A stretch of DNA of 64,000 nt, taken from contig NXFV01001529.1 of NCBI GenBank assembly GCA_002803225.1, positions 1 to 64,000 on the forward strand, read 5' to 3'. This document shows positions 57,613-64,000 of the stretch, piece by piece. Source of the DNA: Gamarada debralockiae. Lineage: Eukaryota > Ascomycota > Leotiomycetes > Helotiales > Hyphodiscaceae. A program made the translations under genes and the position numbers. The first letter of the stretch is position 1. The number at the start of each line of letters is the position of its first letter. The notes under the pieces are model-generated. The model saw only the letters and a program-made list of their open reading frames with translations. It had not been told where the DNA came from and did no database searches.

Positions 57613-57705
57613 GTCGCGATGCCTGAGTGGTTAAAGGGTATGACTTGAATTTCCAGTTCAGACATCATATGGTTTCGGCCTCGTAGGTTCAAATGTGAGA
57701 AGAGT
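57613..57705 (+). tRNA. degraded tRNA-Ser-like relic with intron
   Basis: The 5' half resembles a class II tRNA: acceptor strand GTCGCGA, D-arm with GAGTGGTTAAAGG, anticodon stem TATGA (57639-57643) pairing exactly with TCATA (57665-57669), anticodon TGA at 57646-57648 (Ser) and an intervening sequence in the usual intron position. A long variable arm (TGGTTTCGGCC) and a T-loop-like GGTTCAAAT follow. The T-stem and 3' acceptor strand do not pair with the 5' side, so it is probably a pseudogene. Confidence 0.5.
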
Positions 57706-58889
57706 CACTTACCCAAGCTCTTTGTCCAATCTAACTAACCTTGATTTAGCCTGCTCGCGACGCAAATCATCTTTTTCCTCTTTTTTTTTTTGGGCGGTGC
57801 GCGAAGACCTTAGTCCCGCATAATCTCGCTTATGGACTTTAGCGATAGAAAGGTTGTTATCGATGTTGTCGATTGCTCATTATTTTTGGAGATACTTTTA
57901 TTTGTATTGAAGGCCATCGAGATCGAAATGTCACGGTTTGTTGATGATAACTCCTCTTCTTTCTGCCATATCTAAGGCCATCGCAATGCCGTACGTTTGA
58001 CTCTCCTCACTGGACCCTGCGGCAGAGGTCGACAGCCAACTCAGTCCAACCCTACACAGCCGGAGTGTTCACTTAAAAGTAGGGAACTGTCTTGATTCGT
58101 ACTGGTTGAGCGAATATTTGAAGTGCGTAAAGAAAGGGCCATCGGTAATGTGTGAAAGAGAAACGCCTCCGAAGCACACATGACCGTACTTCCTGTCTTC
58201 CCCATTGAAGCTTCTGACTCAAGAGTATCTTCCAGATCATTTTACTTGGGCACTCAGTAATAATGCTGACCTACCTGCGAAATCGATGTCGTCGATTACA
58301 ACCTTTAAGTTGTAAGCCGCTGAGGCGCTGCTGAAATATCGCGATGACACGGCTGCACCATTTAAAGTTTAAAATTGTCTCCTGTCCTGTCATATCATAT
58401 AAACACCCCCCAACGAGAGGGCAGGTGGAATAGGTTGGCAATGAGACTGTCCTGTCACTTAAGCTCCCCGAATAAGTTTAAAAGGAGAAGAGGGATTGGA
58501 TAGAATTGAGACCCTCTTCGTCTCCTTATACCTAATCCGTGATATCGAATACATAGGCCACTGAGAATGTCAGAGCGTGCAAATCAACGCTGTCGATTTG
58601 TTCCTAGCAAGGAAGGAAGAAGCAATCGAAAAGGGTTACACGCGTAATGGCCTACCTTTTATTGATGATTCTGTTCATAGGATTACGTTAGATCATTTCA
58701 TTGGCTAAGGGTTGCTCGAGTGTATTCTTCATAGACATATATCAGCATAGACTCCGAGTTTTTAACTCATTTTCATCAAGCGAAGTCGAATGACTTCCCC
58801 TTCCAACAAAGCATCCAGCTCACACTCTTCCGGAATGTTCAGTATCGCGTCCAGCCTACCAGGTACCGTGTCCTCCCTTCAATGCATCT
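57706..58889. other. left flank of the recombinase relic
   Basis: No gene supported. Contains a poly-T tract near 57780 and three of the six interrupted palindromes. The plus-strand frame at 58790-59047 is antisense to the 3' end of the minus-strand ORF. Confidence 0.4.
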
Positions 58890-59700
58890 TCATGTACAAG
58901 TACCAGCCTCTTGTTGCTCTCGGTTGCCTGGCGCTTGTTCCTGGTCCGCTTCTGCTGCTGCATCCTCATCGCTGGGGACATGACTGGTACGCGGGTGCTT
59001 CGCCTGGGGTTGTTTCTGCTGTTCACCCTCGACGTCGATTTCGGTAGGTTCTGGTTGCTTCGCGGATAGTCTAGAGCTCTCTGCATGTCCAACCTTCTTT
59101 TGATACTTGACCAACGCGTCTGCAGCGACTTCGGGGCTCCAGCCTGACACCAAAAAGCGGTCACCATCACCAAGTTTAATCATAATGTCTAATAGGATCT
59201 TTTGGAAGACCTGACCCGCTTTCATGCTTGAAAGGTTCTTTCTCTTGAACTGACGCCCATCCCTGCAAGCAAAGATCTTAGTAGCAATGAGTGCTGCCTC
59301 CTTAAGTGTCGTGCGCAACGCAAGATCGTCTTCGAGCTTTCGAATGCCGTCTCCTATCTCATCGAAATGGACTTCTCCATTCTCCGCATCATCGCTTTCT
59401 TCGGTCTGGTTGCTTCGAAGACTATCGGATGATTTGCGGGATACAAGCTTCCTTTTAGCAGTAATCAGAAGCTGAGAACCACGATGCTTCAACCTAGAAC
59501 ATATTCAGCCAGCCACTTCGATCAACATCCAGCACTGATCTTTCTTACGCTGCAACATCTTGTCGAACTTCTTGAAGGAGAGCAAGCAACACATTTTCAC
59601 GCTCCTCACGGACGGCGTCTCAAGGGAAGCCAGTGCGGTTGGTACAGATGGCCACAATTTTGTTGAGGAGGTGTCAACATCGGCTCTAGCGCTCAAGTGA
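58890..59700 (-). pseudogene. minus-strand coiled-coil-like ORF divergent from recombinase relic
   Basis: The open part (about 200 codons, 59492-58890) begins at a TTG. A plausible 55-nt intron (GTAAGA...TCTAG) joins it to an upstream segment with REERENVLLALLQEVRQDVA, and an in-frame TGA interrupts further upstream after TNRTGFP, consistent with a CGA-to-TGA change. The middle (DDLALRTTLKEAALIATK, FKRKNLSSMKAGQVFQKIL) is helical and charged; the C-terminus is Gln/Glu-rich. I do not recognise the family. Divergent orientation and proximity suggest it belonged to the same element as the recombinase. It may alternatively be a host gene. Confidence 0.45.
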
Positions 59701-59839
59701 GTTTAAGAAGACTGGTGATCGACGATAAGTATTGAGAAAAGGTGGTTGGCGAAGGGTTGGGAGGGCAGGTGAGCTACTCTCGAATCGACAGAGTCGATTC
59801 TTCTGGTCCTTGAAGAACGCTAAAGCTAAACTGCCATGC

Positions 59840-61960
59840 AGGCAAGGTGGTAGCGACGACGGATATCCTGAATCAATTGGGCACCGCCAATGTACGGGAA
59901 GCGCACCCCCTCGACCTGCTACTCAGTGGTCGTGTCGAAGGTCCCAGCTGCGAGCTACTCATGAAAGCCTGGAAAGATAATATGAAAGAGTTCACAGCCG
60001 CTCATGGTCATCGATGGACGTCACCGAGAACTCAGCAGACCCAAGATAGGCATCTTGCTGAGTATCGCCAACTCATGACGCCTTTCCTCGCGAAATCCTA
60101 CCATGAGGTCAGCACTTCCAAAGATATCGAGGCCGAACACAATGATAGATTTCCGTTTCCTTCTGACCCTAAGAAACTGTGTGAGCTTCTCTCGAGGTAA
60201 GTCTGGCCTGTGAATTTCTGATGCCATCTCATACGAATGTGCCTTCCTCTAACCTACTTATAGATATTTGCTTTTAGCAGCAGCATCACTGGAAGCCTGT
60301 AAACAAGGTGCCAATCCTTCGGTCTTGACCCTGATCGCGCGTCGTTATTCCATACTTGTCTGGGAGCGTCGTTTATGAGAGAATCCGCCTTCCAAATTCC
60401 TCATAATGAACGGCACGAACGCTACTATACATTATGCGACCAAGAGATGGGGGCTCACACGACAGCTGAGCAAAAAGGTATACTTTGGCAAGAATGAATT
60501 TGTTCAACTCATCCACTACGGCATGGGCATAACAAGCAGCGTTGAGGTGGCTGAAATACATCATCTTGCGTGGATACTGGCTTGGGCGTGTGGAGTTCGG
60601 CCATCGTCAATTGGCAGAGATGATTTTGACGCCAAGAGATTTATGCGATGGCTAAATAGTTCAAATCGACGGTGTCGATTCCTTAGCCATTCGATGAAAG
60701 CTGGAGTGTCTAGATATACTTACTCAAGCTGACGTCTTGTTACAGAACGATATATCGATCACTCGAATTATTACTGAAGATAACAAGTTCACCGGAGGCT
60801 TTGCATGCGAAGTCACGTTTACCTATCTCAAGCAGGCTGTAGGGGTGAACGTTTAGAATACCATGCGCAAGACAGTCAAGTTTCGGCTCCGTACTCCAAC
60901 AGCGCCTGAGAACATTCCAATCTCACCTGTTTACCGGTTTACCGGTTTATCATAATCTCCTTCGCCGCGGCTTTCTTGAGGACTATCCCACGTTGGAGGA
61001 ACTGCTTCAAGGTCGCAATTTTCGCATAAAGATAAAAAGACTCTGCATTGGAAGGGCCGATCTTCTTGATGAGTACTCCTGGTGGACGATCTATTGACCC
61101 CACGTACAGGGCTCTCTCTGCACAGTCTCTTACACAATACATGAGGCCACGCACCATGGAACTTGGGTTACCGCAAGGCTCAGCCCATGTATGCATGGCG
61201 AAGAGAGGCCGGAACAGTCCTTGCCCATGATGCTGGTCTGGAAAAGACTCGTCAATTTATGGCACACAAACCTGGCAGCATTACTTTCCAGCGTTGGTAC
61301 GAGAGTGAGCTGTTTGACCTCGACGTTTTTGGCATTGCACCGGGTGAAAAGCAACGAGCTGATATCTTCAGTGATGCAAACTCTGCTGCTATGAAGCGTG
61401 CTGATATTGTGAATCAGGCGAAGCAGCGCAAAGCCGTTGTTAAAGCCTGGGTTGCAGAGCAGCCGAGTATCAAGGTCCTCGTTAACTCTGGACAAACTTA
61501 CAAGCTTAGTCTTGAGAGAAAGCGCCCTTCGAACTCAAGCGACAAAAGCACTTGCGGAACAGGCTCGCAAAGAAGCACTTGCCAACTTTACTCAGGAAGA
61601 CATTGCTAGACATCGTAAGGAGCTGAGCAATCCGTCTAAGTCTTCTGCATCATTTCCGAGAGGGCTCGCAAAATTCAAGCAGAGCAGGATACCAACAACA
61701 GAAATCCTGACGCGGGAAGCGAGGGCATTGATGACTACCCGGTCATATATGGTGGTACTGTCGACTACGGAGATCTCAACGGCAGGATCTATGTGGTCGA
61801 CCAAGCAATGGAGAGATTTCGCAGTATTGATAGGCGTACACTTCAGGAAATGCTTGATTCTGCGGATGAGCTGTACCGGGAAGGTCGAAAGAACGAGGCA
61901 GAAGCTGGCAAGCGTAAGTGTATCTAGGTATAGCAATAAAGACTGAAGGAATTGCCATTT
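59840..61960 (+). pseudogene. degraded tyrosine-recombinase-like gene (fungal YR / DUF3435-like)
   Basis: Pieces in order: an N-terminal helical region (59847-60197) spliced by an apparently intact intron (60198-60262) to YLLLAAASLEACKQG; TRQLSKKVYFGKNEFVQLI; AWACGVRPSSIGR with a probable first catalytic Arg; FTGGFACEVTFTYLKQA; LLRRGFLEDYPTLEELLQG; RALSAQSLTQYMRPR; YAWRREAGTVLAHDAG (second Arg), RQFMAHKPGSITFQRWYES (His and probable Tyr nucleophile); then a Lys/Glu-rich tail. Frames change several times, with stops at least at about 60376 (TGA) and 60854 (TAG). The order matches YR enzymes of fungal mobile elements that cut and join DNA through a tyrosine-DNA link. Family assignment is by motif order from memory. 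Confidence 0.65.
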
Positions 61961-62786
61961 GCTTTTACCATTTTGATGGCTTGATCAGCCAGGGAAGATT
62001 GAAGAAGCTATTTGCGGGTTGCTGCGTTTCCATTGCTTTAGGAGCGAGGAAGGCGGATAAGAACATTAGTAGCTTGTAACATATCCATAGCTTTTCACTC
62101 CAGACAAGAGACTTGCCAGTGATGAGCAAATCGACAGCGTCCATTTCCAAATTTTTGGGCAGTGGCCTACATAGCACTCTTTGATCATCGTTAATCAAGC
62201 TCAGAATTACAAATCGTCTACGAGATTCAGACATCATTCCTCGGCCGGATGTCTCGGGACGAGCCCAGCCCAGACCATGGAATGACCCGCGCACCCGGAT
62301 CTGCGGAACGGAGGCGACCTCTTAAGATCTGAAATCTTGCTTCGGCTCTTATTAAGATAAGGTTAGGTTCTTACGAAGGCTTACAGGAACTCCTGATCCT
62401 GTAGCTCGGTTCCTCAAGGCCAGGGGCGCTGCATTCAGGCCCCTTTTCGATAGCGAGACCAATCACTAATCATTTCTAAACAAATATCGATCCCTTTTTA
62501 CGAAGGCCAGGGTTGAAGTGGTCATAAAATTCAATTCCATGCGTAAAGTCTTAAGAAGGGTATCTTGTATCTTGTTTCCTCCTCCCAACCATCCCTTATC
62601 CATCCATCCTCATTCCGGCTTCTCTATCCTTCGTAACTAACATTAATAATTAAGTCTATGTGCAGTTGTTGTATTAAACCCCGAATCATCAATATTCAGA
62701 GGTATCGCGACGCCAGTCGCCTTTATGCCAATGCAAGCCCCCAAATGATTGACTGATCGTTTCTCGTCTTATCCGACTTCATATCT
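61961..62786. other. intergenic region
   Basis: No gene supported. Contains the last palindrome copy (62128-62146) and the 3' UTR of the Ytp1-like gene. Confidence 0.4.
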
Positions 62787-64000
62787 TCATGGCGACATCG
62801 AGCTTGGGTGATACACAAAACTCGATTTGTTCTCCTTTCTTATGGCCCAGCCTTTGATCGCAATAACGAGAATGATCCACGCCATTAGGAAAGTAATGAG
62901 ACCCATGGCGACAGTGAAGACGAACATCGCGTCCAGATCGTAAAGTTCCATCGAGTGGACAGTGTCGTGGGCACTAGCCATGAAAATAAAACCACCGGCC
63001 ATCAAGCAGAATGCTGTGATCAGCTCAGACGGTGGTCTGCCAGGTAGCATCGAAGTCGGGGGCGCCAAATAAAAGATAACGTAAGTCAGCGCACGCGCGA
63101 ACGCAGCTCCAACTAATAGCGTCCCCCATTGCTTGTGAATCATGGTTGAAATCATCGATCCTTGGTGGTGCGAGCTCATCATCATTCCCAAAAGAAGGAC
63201 GATCAGAGCTGGGATTGGATTCATTGAGAATCTGTATGTTTTGGGCGGCTCCATTGCTCCCTCTTCGGAATGGTAGTTGAGGCTGACCGGTGATTGTTGA
63301 ACCGTGTTCAAGAGGTCGCGAACTCGACTCGATTCGATGAGCATGCCACATAATCCACCTCCGAAGAACATAATGGTGATCGAGATGTGCTCGAGATCTT
63401 GCGCGCTCCATGCTTTACCCCAAGCAGTCAAGTGTTCCAGAAAAACGTTGGTCGATCCGTAGAAGAAAATGAGGAAGCTCTCCACGAATTCCGCTGATGG
63501 TTTATTGGACTTTGTGGGTTTGATATTCCAAGCCTGCCGATGTCAGTGACGTCCAATTGAAGGAAGGGGTAGCATTTTACATACCCATCCAATATCCGCG
63601 AAACATCCGGCCCACCGCCCAAGTGTCAAAATCCCGTACCAAAAGAACACACCACCCTTGATAAAATGGGCAAGTCCACTGAAGACCCCAGAGCCCATCT
63701 ACATACCAATTAGTACATATCTTCGATTTAACACTTAATCATCACTTACAAATAATCCGCCATAGGTGATAATACCCGTCGCTAGCGCCACAAAACCCAG
63801 GATTAAAATCAAGCGATCAACAACGTCGTAGAAAAACTGAAAGATGCGCAAAACTTTCGCCGACAGCAACCCAGGAATTCTCTTGCTCAAATATTTATCG
63901 ACTCGGCTGCCATGCATTAAGCCTTGCTTCTCGACATCATTGTCATCCTCTTCGGGCGCTTGGCGCACTTCCGGAAGCTCGTCCTCGCCGTGCGAAGAGA
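62787..64000 (-). CDS. Ytp1-like multi-pass membrane protein (5' end beyond window)
   Basis: Exons seen: from the window edge to 63750, 63698-63585 and 63533-62787; introns of 51 nt each (GTAAGT...TGTAG and GTATGT...GGCAG). The C-terminal Ytp1 domain has about nine hydrophobic segments: LILILGFVALATGIITYGGL, GGVFFWYGILTLGRWAGC, FLIFFYGSTNVFLEHL, ISITIMFFGGGLCGML, PIPALIVLLLGMMMSSHHQ, a segment at SELITAFCLMAGGFIFMAS and VFTVAMGLITFLMAWIILV. A His-rich turn (SSHHQGS) is characteristic. Yeast Ytp1 is a poorly characterised mitochondrial-type membrane protein; the fungal orthologues are of unknown role. The N-terminal DUF2427-like part should lie to the right of the window. Confidence 0.87.

Larger units (their letters stand above)
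57857..62146. repeat. six copies of an 8-3-8 bp interrupted palindrome
   Basis: Consensus RAATCGAY, three variable bases, GTCGATTY. Copies at 57857-57875, 58280-58298, 58581-58599, 59782-59800, 60663-60681 and 62128-62146. Arms are exact inverse complements in the 59782 copy (GAATCGAC/GTCGATTC); others carry one or two mismatches. Spacers are GTT, GTC, GCT, AGA, GGT and AGC. I saw no comparable copy elsewhere in the window. Confidence 0.75.

Noticed and set aside
58790..59047. 85-codon plus-strand ORF
   Set aside because: Antisense to the 3' end of the minus-strand helical ORF; composition fits the minus strand.
1..64000. CRISPR arrays, operons, bacterial origins
   Set aside because: Spliceosomal introns and gene content are fungal; no regularly spaced identical repeats of CRISPR type were seen.

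Overview
The window is nuclear DNA of a filamentous ascomycete, probably a leotiomycete-like member of the Pezizomycotina. The evidence is many short (46-62 nt, one 123 nt) GT-AG introns, dense genes on both strands, a HET-domain gene, an intronless APC1/BimE-type gene, a secreted intradiol dioxygenase and PF11951-type regulators. The species is not determined. Exon boundaries were read by eye from splice signals and frame continuity, without transcript support.

Layout. 0.3-1.0 kb: a short Rei1-like zinc-finger gene. 2.5-10.1 kb: an incompatibility/immunity-like block with an NB-ARC-TPR (NLR-like) gene and a HET gene transcribed divergently from a 414-bp spacer, followed by a decayed second HET gene. 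11.5-28.6 kb: ordinary genes: a CNNM/Mam3-type transporter, a DHH phosphoesterase, an orphan 265-aa protein, a WD40-like protein, a DHA1 MFS transporter, a secreted intradiol dioxygenase and eIF2A. 30-42.8 kb: two PF11951-type regulator-like genes without a visible zinc cluster flank a broken GFA-family gene and APC1. 42.9-52.9 kb: an enzyme-rich but decaying stretch with a quinone oxidoreductase, an SDR lacking its catalytic Tyr/Lys, a broken alpha/beta hydrolase, an MFS pseudogene split by a 245-bp solo LTR with a 5-bp target duplication, a GST-like gene and an alpha/beta hydrolase. 54-56.9 kb: an acyl-CoA synthetase ending in a peroxisomal PTS1 and the ribosome-assembly gene RSA3. 57.6-62.2 kb: a tRNA-Ser relic and a degraded tyrosine-recombinase element with a divergent partner ORF and six copies of an 8-3-8 bp interrupted palindrome. 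62.8-64 kb: a Ytp1-like membrane protein running off the right edge.

Two areas stand out. One is the divergent NLR/HET pair beside a HET pseudogene, which looks like an allorecognition or cell-death module. The other is the recombinase relic with its palindrome set, which could be a little-described mobile element. Two copies of a roughly 190-bp repeat (2.23 and 13.14 kb), the solo LTR and tRNA relics show further mobile-DNA activity.
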